From Flavobacterium sp. KACC 22763 (GTDB lineage Bacteria > Bacteroidota > Bacteroidia > Flavobacteriales > Flavobacteriaceae), in NCBI RefSeq assembly GCF_028736155.1, contig NZ_CP117879.1, positions 4,402,001 to 4,466,000 of the forward strand: a stretch of 64,000 bases of DNA. Direction: 5' to 3'. The notes below the pieces were generated by a model. It did not search any database. It was not told the origin of the DNA and saw nothing but the letters and a program-made list of their open reading frames with translations. The first letter of the stretch is position 1. Every line of letters begins with the position of its first letter. This document shows, one piece after another, positions 1-6,702 of the stretch. Both the position numbers and the translations under genes were made by a program.

Positions 1-293
1 TGAACAATCCTGAAAAAGGAAAAACAATTATTGCAAAAGTATACCACGCAGCAAGCGGAAGAGTTATGGAAATGACAACAGACGAACCTGGAATTCAGTT
101 CTATTCTGGAAATTTCCTTGATGGAACTTTGCCAATGCCAAACGGAGGAACTTTTGCACACAGAACAGGACTTTGTTTAGAAACTGAACATTATCCAGAT
201 TCTCCAAACCAGAAAAATTTCCCAACAACAGTTTTAAATCCAGGAGAAAATTATAAAACGAAAACGACTTTTAAGTTTTCAGTTAAAAAATAG
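1..293 (+). CDS. galM: Aldose 1-epimerase (galactose mutarotase), C-terminal part
   Basis: The reading frame is open from the first base of the window, so the gene starts upstream and only about 96 C-terminal residues are visible. Aldose 1-epimerase interconverts alpha and beta anomers of hexoses. The visible part has the family's C-terminal features: a 'EPGIQFYSGNFLDGT' stretch, a 'GLCLETEHYPDSPN' stretch that contains the catalytic-base glutamate region, and the closing 'LNPGENY' turn followed by a beta strand. The end is normal (TAG) and a hairpin terminator follows. The ATG at 66 is internal and is not the start. Confidence 0.9.
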   Translation, partial: NNPEKGKTIIAKVYHAASGRVMEMTTDEPGIQFYSGNFLDGTLPMPNGGTFAHRTGLCLETEHYPDSPNQKNFPTTVLNPGENYKTKTTFKFSVKK

Positions 294-328
294 TTTTAGA
301 ATCTGTTTATTAATTTAGTAATTTTCTA

Positions 329-364
329 AAAACCTCGAAAGTTTGTGCTTTCGAGGTTTTTTGT
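329..364 (+). terminator. Intrinsic terminator after galM
   Basis: The stem AACCTCGAAAG pairs with CTTTCGAGGTT around a short loop, followed by a T run. It sits 36 bases after the galM stop and before the promoter of the next gene. Confidence 0.8.
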
Positions 365-400
365 TTGTAAATATTAGAGTGAATATTTTCAATAAGTATT

Positions 401-432
401 TTGTTAAATTTTTAGAATCTTTCTTACATTTG
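401..432 (+). promoter_or_regulatory. Bacteroidota-type promoter for the alpha/beta hydrolase
   Basis: TTG at 401-403 and TACATTTG at 425-432 (matching TAnnTTTG) are separated by 21 bases. The box lies 30 bases before the ATG at 463. This supports that ATG as the start instead of the upstream in-frame codon at 343, which lies inside the preceding terminator. Confidence 0.6.
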
Positions 433-462
433 AGAAATAACTATCCTAAAAAAAACTTACTT

Positions 463-1341
463 ATGAAGAAACTAGTCAAATTGCTAATGGCCGTATTAGC
501 TTATTCTGTATGTGTAATAGCAAACGCTCAGGTTCAGATGAATTTTAAATTTGATACGCCTTATGGTAAAAATTCTGCTGTTGGAAAATTTGTTGAACTC
601 AATGGAGCTAAAATCTATTATGAAGAATACGGAAAAGGCGAACCTTTGTTATTGATTCATGGAAACGGAGGTAGTATTGAATCAATGGGAAATCAAATTG
701 ATTATTTTAAAAGTAAATATAGAGTTATTGCTGCTGATAGTAGAGGACAAGGCAAGTCGGAGCTGAAAACGGATTCTCTTACCTATGTGCAAATCACAAA
801 AGATATGGAAGGATTGGTTAATCACTTAAAATTAGATTCGATAAGTGTTATTGGTTGGAGCGACGGAGGAATTGTTGGGTTGCAAATGGGGATTTCAGGA
901 AAATCAAAAATAAAGAAAATTGTAGCGATGGGAGCCAATTTACAACCTGATTCTACGGCTATTTATTCGTGGGCAACAAAAGATGTTCAGAACTTGAAAA
1001 AAATGATTGCTTCAAAAATTAAAGAAAAAGACACTAGTGAGAATTGGAATCTGACGAAACAACTTTGTGGGCTTTTAACAGATCAGCCAAGTATTGCAAC
1101 AAAAGATTTATCAAAGATTAAAGCAAAAGTGCTTGTAATAGCTGGAGATAGAGATGTAATCCGAAATGAGCATACGGTTGAAATTTTCGAAAATATACCT
1201 AAAGCACAGTTATGCATTATGCCTGGAGAGACTCATTTTGCGCCAGCTTCAAGTCCGGAATTGTTTAATGCATTAGCAAATAAATTTTTATCAGAACCTT
1301 TTAAAAGACCAGATTCAGATTGGACGAAATGGGGTAAATAA
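463..1341 (+). CDS. Exported alpha/beta hydrolase
   Basis: This is a 292-residue alpha/beta-hydrolase fold enzyme with an N-terminal signal peptide (hydrophobic residues 5-20, then 'NAQ'), so it is probably periplasmic. The oxyanion-hole motif HGNGG is at 66-70. The nucleophile elbow G-W-S-D-G places the serine at 133. The acid lies in 'AGDRD' (about 229-231) and the catalytic histidine in 'GETHFAP' (258). An open frame extends upstream to 343, but that part overlaps the galM terminator and the promoter, so the ATG at 463 is preferred. The substrate cannot be told from sequence; esterase or lactonase are possible. It appears to be monocistronic. Confidence 0.85.
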   Translation: MKKLVKLLMAVLAYSVCVIANAQVQMNFKFDTPYGKNSAVGKFVELNGAKIYYEEYGKGEPLLLIHGNGGSIESMGNQIDYFKSKYRVIAADSRGQGKSELKTDSLTYVQITKDMEGLVNHLKLDSISVIGWSDGGIVGLQMGISGKSKIKKIVAMGANLQPDSTAIYSWATKDVQNLKKMIASKIKEKDTSENWNLTKQLCGLLTDQPSIATKDLSKIKAKVLVIAGDRDVIRNEHTVEIFENIPKAQLCIMPGETHFAPASSPELFNALANKFLSEPFKRPDSDWTKWGK

Positions 1342-1370
1342 AATTAGATCAAGAGAATTGTGTTATTTTA

Positions 1371-1407
1371 GCCATGAATTTCAACTTCACGCAATTCGTG
1401 GCTAAAA
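1371..1407. repeat. Short inverted repeat of the 'gccacgaatt' intergenic family
   Basis: Arms TAGCCATGAATTTCA and GCAATTCGTGGCTA form an imperfect hairpin between the hydrolase and the OsmC gene. The same arm sequence recurs in the nested palindrome at 42403-42563, so this is a dispersed family. Confidence 0.5.
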
Positions 1408-1416
1408 AACAAACAA

Positions 1417-1887
1417 ATGACTTTCAAGCACCTATTCAAAACAGAAGCAAACTGGACTGCCAAACAAAACCCAGCAGATTCTTACAAAAGATTTTATAGT
1501 AAAAGCCATCAAATTAAAATTGAAGGAAAACCAGTTTTAGACGTTTCGGCAGCAAAAGCTTTCAAAGGAGATCCAGAATTATACAATCCCGAAGATTTAC
1601 TGTTGAGCAGTTTAGTTTCCTGCCATATGATGTCGTATTTATATGTCTGTTCCCAAAACGGAATAGAAGTTCTCGAATATTCAGATAATGCAGAAGCAAC
1701 TTTAGAAGTAAATCCAGACGGAAGTGGACGCTTTGTTGAAGCAAGATTATATCCGAAAGTAAAAATTTCAAATCCAGATAAAATAGAATTGGCTCTAGAA
1801 CTGCATCAGAAAGCAAATCAATTGTGTTTTATTGCTAATTCTTGCAATTTTTCAATTTTGCATCATGCAGTTTGTGAAGCAGTATAA
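1417..1887 (+). CDS. OsmC family protein
   Basis: This 156-residue protein belongs to the OsmC/Ohr-like superfamily, whose characterised members reduce organic hydroperoxides with a pair of cysteines. The first family cysteine is in 'LLSSLVSCHMMSYL' (C69) and the second in 'QLCFIANSCN' (C137, with C143 close by). The conserved 'YNPEDLLLSS' stretch precedes the first one. The length is normal for the family and no signal peptide is seen, so it is cytoplasmic. It appears to be a single gene, followed by a terminator. It could be a peroxidase or a thiol-protein regulator; which one cannot be decided here. Confidence 0.88.
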   Translation: MTFKHLFKTEANWTAKQNPADSYKRFYSKSHQIKIEGKPVLDVSAAKAFKGDPELYNPEDLLLSSLVSCHMMSYLYVCSQNGIEVLEYSDNAEATLEVNPDGSGRFVEARLYPKVKISNPDKIELALELHQKANQLCFIANSCNFSILHHAVCEAV

Positions 1888-1895
1888 ATAAAAAA

Positions 1896-1922
1896 AACCT
1901 CTTCCGTTAAGAAGAGGTTTTT
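1896..1922 (+). terminator. Intrinsic terminator after the OsmC gene
   Basis: Stem AACCTCTTC pairs with GAAGAGGTT around a six-base loop, with A and T runs on either side. It lies between the OsmC stop and the convergent tRNA-Leu gene and may work in both directions. Confidence 0.8.
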
Positions 1923-1925
1923 ATG

Positions 1926-2005
1926 TACCCGGAGCCGGAGTCGAACCGGCACGGTTTCCCACAGGTGTTTGAGACCAGCGCGTCTACCAATTCCGCCATC
2001 CGGGC
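1926..2005 (-). tRNA. tRNA-Leu (anticodon CAA)
   Basis: Read on the minus strand, this has a GCCCGGA acceptor arm, a D arm with 'AATTGGTAGA', an anticodon loop CTCAAAC (anticodon CAA), a long class II variable arm, and a T arm with GGTTCGACTCC. The 3' CCA is not encoded. As written, the anticodon stem CTGGT/ACCTG has one U-U mismatch at its second pair. Class II structure and the anticodon fix it as leucine. Confidence 0.93.
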
Positions 2006-2139
2006 GTAGCAGACGAAAAAATAAATGATAAATCAGTTATTTTAACGCAATAGAATGAAGTCATAAATGGCGTCATTCCTTTAACACGGTGCAAATGTAA
2101 AAAATAATTTTAAACGAACTACTAAAAATACTTAAATTT

Positions 2140-2173
2140 TTGCTTTCAGTGTTCAATAAATTTTATAAATTTG
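2140..2173 (+). promoter_or_regulatory. Probable prs promoter
   Basis: TTG at 2140-2142 is followed after 23 bases by TAAATTTG (2166-2173), an exact TAnnTTTG box. It predicts a 5' leader of about 115 bases before the prs ATG. Confidence 0.55.
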
Positions 2174-2292
2174 CAGCTCGTTAAAACGAAGCACACACAA
2201 CTAACTACATCCGAGACATTTATAGGCATTCCGCTTTATTGAAATATAAAGTTGAATTTTTTAAAAGTAACGGAATAAAACAACAAATTACA

Positions 2293-3234
2293 ATGTCGCA
2301 CCTAGAACCAGAAGCTAAAATTTTTGCTTGTTCACAAAGTGTTTATCTTGCAGAAAAAATTGCAAAAGATTACGGGATTCCGTTAGGAAAAGTAACGATG
2401 TCAACGTATAGTGACGGAGAATTTCAACCGTCTTACGAAGAATCAATAAGAGGTTTGCGAGTATTTATCGTATGTTCAACTTTTCCAAGTGCAGATAATC
2501 TGATGGAATTGTTGTTAATGATTGATGCAGCAAAACGTGCGTCAGCAAGACATATTACAGCTGTTATGCCTTATTTTGGTTGGGCAAGACAAGATAGAAA
2601 AGACAAACCAAGAGTTCCAATTGGAGCTAAATTAGTAGCAAACCTACTAACAGCTGCAGGAGCAACAAGAATCATGACTATGGATTTGCACGCAGACCAG
2701 ATTCAAGGATTCTTTGAAAAACCAGTAGATCATTTATTTGCATCTACGATCTTTTTACCATACGTAGAAAGTTTAAATTTAGAAAATCTGACAATTGCAT
2801 CTCCAGATATGGGAGGTTCAAAAAGAGCATATGCTTACTCTAAGTTTCTAGAATCAGACGTAGTAATCTGTTACAAACAAAGAAAAGCAGCCAACGTTAT
2901 CGACACTATGGAACTAATTGGTGAAGTAAAAGGACGTAACGTAATCTTAGTAGACGACATGATCGATACAGGAGGGACTTTAGCGAAAGCGGCAGACCTT
3001 ATGATCGAAAAAGGAGCGCTAAGTGTAAGAGCAATTTGTACGCACGCTATTTTATCAGGCGGAGCATACGAGAAAATTGAAAACTCGAAACTAACAGAAT
3101 TAATCGTAACAGATTCTATTCCGTTAAAGAGAGAATCAAAGAAAATAAAAGTGGTAAGCTGCGCGCCTTTATTTGCTGAGGTAATGCAAATGGTTCACCA
3201 CAACAATTCCATTAGTGGAAAATTTATTATGTAA
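2293..3234 (+). CDS. prs: Ribose-phosphate pyrophosphokinase
   Basis: This enzyme makes phosphoribosyl pyrophosphate from ribose 5-phosphate and ATP, feeding purine, pyrimidine, histidine, tryptophan and NAD synthesis. The 313-residue product starts at the ATG in 'MSHLEPEAK'; an upstream in-frame TTG at 2239 would add 18 unconserved-looking residues. Family signatures are visible: 'MTMDLHADQIQGFF' (about 128-141) and the PRPP-binding loop 'VDDMIDTGG' (220-228), plus the 'FGWARQDRK' loop near 105-113. The purine genes purF and purN elsewhere in the window use its product. The gene stands alone, with its own promoter. Confidence 0.96.
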   Translation: MSHLEPEAKIFACSQSVYLAEKIAKDYGIPLGKVTMSTYSDGEFQPSYEESIRGLRVFIVCSTFPSADNLMELLLMIDAAKRASARHITAVMPYFGWARQDRKDKPRVPIGAKLVANLLTAAGATRIMTMDLHADQIQGFFEKPVDHLFASTIFLPYVESLNLENLTIASPDMGGSKRAYAYSKFLESDVVICYKQRKAANVIDTMELIGEVKGRNVILVDDMIDTGGTLAKAADLMIEKGALSVRAICTHAILSGGAYEKIENSKLTELIVTDSIPLKRESKKIKVVSCAPLFAEVMQMVHHNNSISGKFIM

Positions 3235-3235
3235 A

Positions 3236-3320
3236 AGCAGTAAGCTTTAGGCTATAAGCCGTAAGCTATTCGCAATTACAAAAAAGCCTAAAGCATATTG
3301 CTTAAAGCTTACAGCAAAAT
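3236..3320. repeat. Imperfect inverted repeat between prs and rplY
   Basis: Variants of GTAAGCTTTAGGC and its complement GCCTAAAGC...AAAGCTTAC alternate here, so the stretch can fold on itself. It resembles dispersed intergenic palindromes of flavobacteria. No gene is seen in it. Confidence 0.5.
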
Positions 3321-3353
3321 AGAATATTTATTTAATAACTATATTTTTTTACA

Positions 3354-3965
3354 ATGAAATCGATTACAATTAAAGGATCAGAAAGAGAAAGCGTGGGCAA
3401 AGTGTCAACTAAAGCCTTACGTAATGCTGGACAGGTACCTTGCGTTTTATACGGAGGAAACCAAGCAGTACACTTCTCAGCAGACGTAACTGCATTCAAA
3501 AACTTGGTTTACACTCCAAACGCTCACACTGTTGTGATCGAACTTGGAAAAGGAAAATCATTCAATGCAATTTTGCAAGATATCCAAGTTCACCCAGTAT
3601 CTGACAAAATTTTACACATTGACTTCTTCCAATTATTTGATGATAAAGAAATCACAATGGAAGTTCCTGTGAAAATCGTTGGTACATCTAAAGGTGTTCT
3701 TGCGGGAGGTGTTTTACGTTTGAACCAACGTAAATTAAAAGTTAAAGCTTTACCAGCAAATCTTCCTGATTTCGTTGAAGCTGACATCACTCCACTTGAA
3801 ATGGGTAACAAATTATACGTTACTAAAGTTGGAAAACCAGAGTACAAAATTATGCACCCAGACAACACTGTTGTTTGTCAAGTGAGAATCTCTCGTGCTG
3901 CTATGAAAGCTGCTCAAGAGGCTGCAAAAGCTGCAAAAGCTCCTGCAAAAGGAAAGAAAAAATAA
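3354..3965 (+). CDS. rplY: 50S ribosomal protein L25/general stress protein Ctc
   Basis: This 203-residue protein is the long (TL5/Ctc) form of L25, which binds 5S rRNA in the large subunit. The N-terminal L25 beta-barrel is recognisable from '[20 protein letters not shown]' and 'HIDFFQL', followed by the C-terminal TL5 domain ('[12 protein letters not shown]...GG'). The tail is lysine and alanine rich (about 180-203), as often seen in ribosomal proteins. It follows prs, an order common in bacteria, with an inverted repeat in between, and ends at a strong terminator. Confidence 0.95.
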   Translation: MKSITIKGSERESVGKVSTKALRNAGQVPCVLYGGNQAVHFSADVTAFKNLVYTPNAHTVVIELGKGKSFNAILQDIQVHPVSDKILHIDFFQLFDDKEITMEVPVKIVGTSKGVLAGGVLRLNQRKLKVKALPANLPDFVEADITPLEMGNKLYVTKVGKPEYKIMHPDNTVVCQVRISRAAMKAAQEAAKAAKAPAKGKKK

Positions 3966-3983
3966 TTTTTTTAACTCAATACA

Positions 3984-4019
3984 GAAAGCCTCAATCTTAC
4001 GATTGGGGCTTTTTTTTTA
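3984..4019 (+). terminator. Intrinsic terminator after rplY
   Basis: Stem AAAGCCTCAATC pairs with GATTGGGGCTTT (G-U wobble allowed), followed by nine T residues. Confidence 0.85.
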
Positions 4020-4020
4020 A

Positions 4021-4468
4021 GCTTCTAAGTTTCTAAGGTGCTGAGATGCTAAGTTTTTTTTTTAAGAAATTCTCTAATTGTCACATTCTCAAATTTTCTA
4101 ATTATTTTTTAGGAGCAGCAACTTTCCGTTTTCATAAGACGTGACGTTCCTGCCATCCGCTATATCTTTTCATCCGCTAAAAAGCGGATAAAAAGGATGC
4201 CGCTCCTGTCAGGGCTAGCGAGAAAATATCTTTTTCATAAGGTTCTAAGTTGCTAAGAGTCTGAGATACTAAGTTTTTTCATAGTTGTCAGACCGAACGA
4301 AGTCGAAGTCTTTGTGTTCTTTGCAAATCTCAGTAAAAGCTATTTCTTAGCGTTCTTAGCGCAAAACCCTTGCGATCTTTGCGGTTAAATCACAATCAGC
4401 AAGTAATTATCTAATTGTCGCATTCTCAAATTATCTAATTATCCAATTGCCACATTCTCTAATTAATC
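4021..4468. repeat. Mosaic of interspersed intergenic repeats
   Basis: This gene-free stretch is built from repeated modules. Module A ('ctaagttnctaag..ctgagatnctaag') occurs at 4021-4057 and 4239-4276. Module B ('tctaattgtcncattctcaaatt') occurs at 4072-4100 and 4406-4436 with a partial third copy to 4463. A REP-like element (4108-4212) with the hairpin ATCCGC/GCGGAT at 4172-4189 and 'ccgctcctgtcaggg' sits between the two A copies. A stretch resembling the 'cttagcg...ctttgcggt' repeat of 51979-52113 is at 4351-4387. No coding region is supported. Confidence 0.7.
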
Positions 4469-4469
4469 T

Positions 4470-4477
4470 TACTTTTG
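4470..4477 (+). promoter_or_regulatory. -7 box immediately upstream of pth
   Basis: TACTTTTG is an exact TAnnTTTG match and ends five bases before the ATG at 4483. A transcript from here would begin at or next to that ATG, which bears on the choice of start codon. Confidence 0.5.
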
Positions 4478-4482
4478 CAATC

Positions 4483-5112
4483 ATGATAAAATGGATAACA
4501 AAACTGTTTTCATCACCATCAAAAGAAGAGAACATAGAAGACAATATGAAAAAATATTTAATCGTAGGATTAGGAAATATCGGGGCTGAATACGTAAACA
4601 CTAGACACAATATCGGATTTAAAGTTCTAGATTTTTTCGCTAAAAAAGAAGGACTTTCATTTGAAACCGTAAAACTAGGTTCATTGGCTGAATATAAGTT
4701 TAAAGGAAGAACTTTTTTTCTTTTAAAACCAAACACTTACATGAATTTGAGCGGTAAAGCAGTAAAATATTGGATGGATAAAGAAAACATTCCGCTAGAA
4801 AATATTTTAGTCATTACAGACGATTTAAATCTTTCTTTCGGAACAATCCGAATCAAGCCAAAAGGAAGCGATGGAGGGCACAATGGTTTAAAAAACATTA
4901 ATTTAGTTTTAAATACTCAAAATTATACGCGCTACAGATTTGGTATCAGCGACCAGTTTAAAAAAGGACAGCAGGTAGATTATGTTTTGGGAGAATGGAC
5001 TCCTGAAGAAGAAGCAAAACTTCCAGAACGACTAGAAACTTCAGCAGAAATTATTAGAACTTTTGGAACAGCTGGTTTAGAAAATACCATGACAACATTT
5101 AATGGAAAATAA
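4483..5112 (+). CDS. pth: Aminoacyl-tRNA (peptidyl-tRNA) hydrolase
   Basis: Pth releases the peptide from prematurely dropped peptidyl-tRNAs in the cytoplasm. The core begins 'MKKYLIVGLGNIGAEYVNTR' with the catalytic histidine in 'TRHNIGF', and the family motifs 'PNTYMNLSGKAV' and 'DGGHNGLKN' follow. From the ATG at 4483 the protein has 209 residues, with a 21-residue extension before the core. The ATG at 4546 would give a typical 188-residue form. The promoter box at 4470-4477 makes the longer start nearly leaderless, so the start is not settled. Confidence 0.93.
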   Translation: MIKWITKLFSSPSKEENIEDNMKKYLIVGLGNIGAEYVNTRHNIGFKVLDFFAKKEGLSFETVKLGSLAEYKFKGRTFFLLKPNTYMNLSGKAVKYWMDKENIPLENILVITDDLNLSFGTIRIKPKGSDGGHNGLKNINLVLNTQNYTRYRFGISDQFKKGQQVDYVLGEWTPEEEAKLPERLETSAEIIRTFGTAGLENTMTTFNGK

Positions 5113-5207
5113 AGATTTTCAGGTGTTTATGTTGTAAAAATGTAAATTATCAATGAATTTAATTCAATTATAACGAAATAGTATTTTCAATTCCAAAGTT
5201 AAATGTC

Positions 5208-5215
5208 TAAATTTG
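5208..5215 (+). promoter_or_regulatory. -7 box upstream of sod
   Basis: TAAATTTG matches TAnnTTTG exactly, 36 bases before the sod ATG. No clear TTG lies at the expected upstream distance. Confidence 0.4.
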
Positions 5216-5251
5216 GAATAAATTATTATAAACCATAAAAATCATAATACC

Positions 5252-5863
5252 ATGGCTTTTGAATTACCACAATTACCTTATGCATACGATGCATTAGAAC
5301 CACATATCGATGCACGTACAATGGAAATCCATCATACAAAGCACCACAACGCTTATACTACAAATCTTAACGCAGCTATCGCTGGAACAGATTTAGAAGG
5401 AAAAACTATCGAGAATATCTTAATTAACTTAGATAAATCTAACGCAGCAGTTCGTAACAATGGTGGAGGTTTTTACAACCACAATTTATTCTGGACTGTA
5501 ATGTCTCCAAATGGAGGAGGATTGCCAACAGGAGATTTATTAGCTGCAATTGAGTCTTCTTTTGGATCATTTGAAGAATTTAAAGCAAAATTTGCTAAAG
5601 CTGGTGCTACACAATTTGGTTCTGGATGGGCTTGGTTAACAGTTCAAAAAGGAGGAAAATTAGAAGTTGTGGGTACTCCAAATCAAGATAACCCATTAAT
5701 GCCAGAAGTTGCTGGTCACGGTGGAACTCCAATCTTAGGAATGGATGTTTGGGAGCACGCTTACTACTTAAACTACCAAAACAGAAGACCAGATTATATT
5801 GAAGCTTTCTTCAGTGTAATTAACTGGACAGAAGTAGCTAGAAGATTTGCTTTAGATAAATAA
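5252..5863 (+). CDS. sodA: Superoxide dismutase (Fe/Mn family)
   Basis: It dismutates superoxide to oxygen and hydrogen peroxide in the cytoplasm; no signal peptide is present. The 203-residue length is normal. Metal ligands are visible as H27 ('EIHHTKHH'), H77 ('FYNHNLFW'), D165 and H169 ('[19 protein letters not shown]'). The 'GGGFYNH' glycines and Q145 in 'TPNQDNPL' are more like the manganese form, but metal preference cannot be proven from this. The ATG at 5252 follows a promoter box. The gene is monocistronic and ends in a terminator. Confidence 0.96.
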   Translation: MAFELPQLPYAYDALEPHIDARTMEIHHTKHHNAYTTNLNAAIAGTDLEGKTIENILINLDKSNAAVRNNGGGFYNHNLFWTVMSPNGGGLPTGDLLAAIESSFGSFEEFKAKFAKAGATQFGSGWAWLTVQKGGKLEVVGTPNQDNPLMPEVAGHGGTPILGMDVWEHAYYLNYQNRRPDYIEAFFSVINWTEVARRFALDK

Positions 5864-5888
5864 GAGAATAGAGTAAAGAATAAAGATA

Positions 5889-5920
5889 AAAGGCGAGCAC
5901 ATAGTGTTCGCCTTTTTTTA
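5889..5920 (+). terminator. Intrinsic terminator after sod
   Basis: Stem AAAGGCGAGCAC pairs with GTGTTCGCCTTT, followed by T residues. Confidence 0.85.
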
Positions 5921-5980
5921 TTTGTTTTTTTTGTCTTTCCTCTTTGTTCTATTTTCTTCCCTCTTAAAAAAAAGAAAAAT

Positions 5981-6054
5981 AAAAAAGGTGGAAGAACTTC
6001 CACCTTTTTTGCCCCAAATCTACCATAAACTTAACCTACTAATGTTATGGTCCT
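5981..6054 (-). ncRNA. Candidate small RNA, array unit 1
   Basis: Read on the minus strand, the unit starts next to the conserved core (6011-6050), which can fold through CCATAAC pairing with GTTTATGG. It ends in a terminator hairpin GGTGGAA/TTCCACC with a T run (5981-6010). A -7-like box TACCTTTA (6056-6063) lies five bases upstream of the core. The core is almost identical in all four units, while the terminator stem varies with compensating changes. Expression is not shown by sequence alone. Confidence 0.45.
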
Positions 6055-6166
6055 GTAAAGGTATGGCAGATATTTTTTTGATGGAAACTTATCAGATAAA
6101 AAGCAACTATATCCGATTAAAAGCTTGTATGGCCTATTTTAAAATATTTCTAGATTTCATTTCAGT

Positions 6167-6239
6167 AAAAAAGGCGGAATTTCTTCCGCCTTTTTTGCCC
6201 CAAATCTACCATAAACTAACCTACTAATGTTATGGTTCA
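6167..6239 (-). ncRNA. Candidate small RNA, array unit 2
   Basis: Same layout as unit 1: core at 6197-6235, terminator hairpin GGCGGAA/TTCCGCC at 6167-6196, and -7-like box TACCTTTA at 6241-6248, five bases from the core. The third stem pair is C-G here but U-A in unit 1, a compensating change. Confidence 0.45.
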
Positions 6240-6348
6240 GTAAAGGTATGGCAGTTATTTTTATAATGGAAAATTTTTAGATGAAAAGCAATTATACTCG
6301 ATGAAAAGCGATTAATTGGCTGTTTTTCAGTTTGTTGCGATTTGAAAT

Positions 6349-6421
6349 AAAAAAGACGGAAGAAGATCCGCCTTTTTTGCCCCAAATCTACCATATACTA
6401 ACCTGCTAATGTTATGGTATA
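6349..6421 (-). ncRNA. Candidate small RNA, array unit 3
   Basis: Core at 6379-6417 and hairpin at 6349-6378, whose stem is weaker because one pair is mismatched. The -7-like box TACATTTA is at 6423-6430. It is the most diverged unit and may be decaying. Confidence 0.4.
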
Positions 6422-6531
6422 GTAAATGTATGGCAGTTATTTTTGAGAGTAAAAAAATTTAGATGAAAGGTAAGTAAATCCGATGAAGAGATATAATCGG
6501 CTGTTTATAAATGGGTTGAATTTATTCCAAT

Positions 6532-6603
6532 AAAAAAGGCAGAATTGCTTCTGCCCTTTTTGCCCCAAATCTACCATAAACTTAACCTACTAATGTTATG
6601 GTA
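6532..6603 (-). ncRNA. Candidate small RNA, array unit 4 (consensus promoter)
   Basis: Core at 6562-6601 and terminator hairpin GGCAGAA/TTCTGCC at 6532-6561. It has a full consensus promoter on the minus strand: TTG at 6637-6635, 20 bases, then TACTTTTG at 6614-6607. Initiation is therefore predicted at about 6602, exactly where the conserved core begins. The predicted RNA is about 71 bases. Of the four units this is the best supported as a real gene. Confidence 0.55.
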
Positions 6604-6606
6604 TTC

Positions 6607-6637
6607 CAAAAGTATCATAGCTTTTCAATTTCACCAA
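6607..6637 (-). promoter_or_regulatory. Consensus promoter of array unit 4
   Basis: On the minus strand TTG (6637-6635) and TACTTTTG (6614-6607) are 20 bases apart, the same spacing as in the PfkB gene promoter in this window. It lies downstream of purF, whose stop is at 6703, and points away from it. Confidence 0.6.
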
Positions 6638-6702
6638 AGAAATAGGATGAACGGCAAAAAAAACCGATGAAATGCACTATTTAACCTTTTATTAGTATTT
6701 TA

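Larger units (their letters stand above)
5981..6700. repeat. Tandem array of four repeats of about 183 bp between sod and purF
   Basis: Units begin at 5981, 6167, 6349 and 6532, so the period is 186, 182 and 183 bases. Each has an A-run/hairpin/T-run block of 30 bases, then a core of 39-40 bases ('gccccaaatctaccata' onward to 'gttatgg'). Each is then followed by a less conserved spacer of about 110 bases with 'gtatggcagttattttt' and 'gatgaaaagc' stretches. A decayed spacer continues towards purF. The array lies between convergent sod and purF, and no long reading frame is shared among the units. Confidence 0.9.

Noticed and set aside
343..462. A 40-residue upstream extension of the hydrolase gene
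   Set aside because: It overlaps the galM terminator and contains the promoter box; the signal peptide starts at the ATG at 463.
5904..6227. A 107-codon frame on the plus strand running into the repeat array
   Set aside because: It is made of repeat sequence, and the other array units do not keep a matching frame.
5981..6601. The array as a CRISPR
   Set aside because: The period is about 183 bases with hairpin plus core, the spacers are related to each other, and there are no cas genes nearby.
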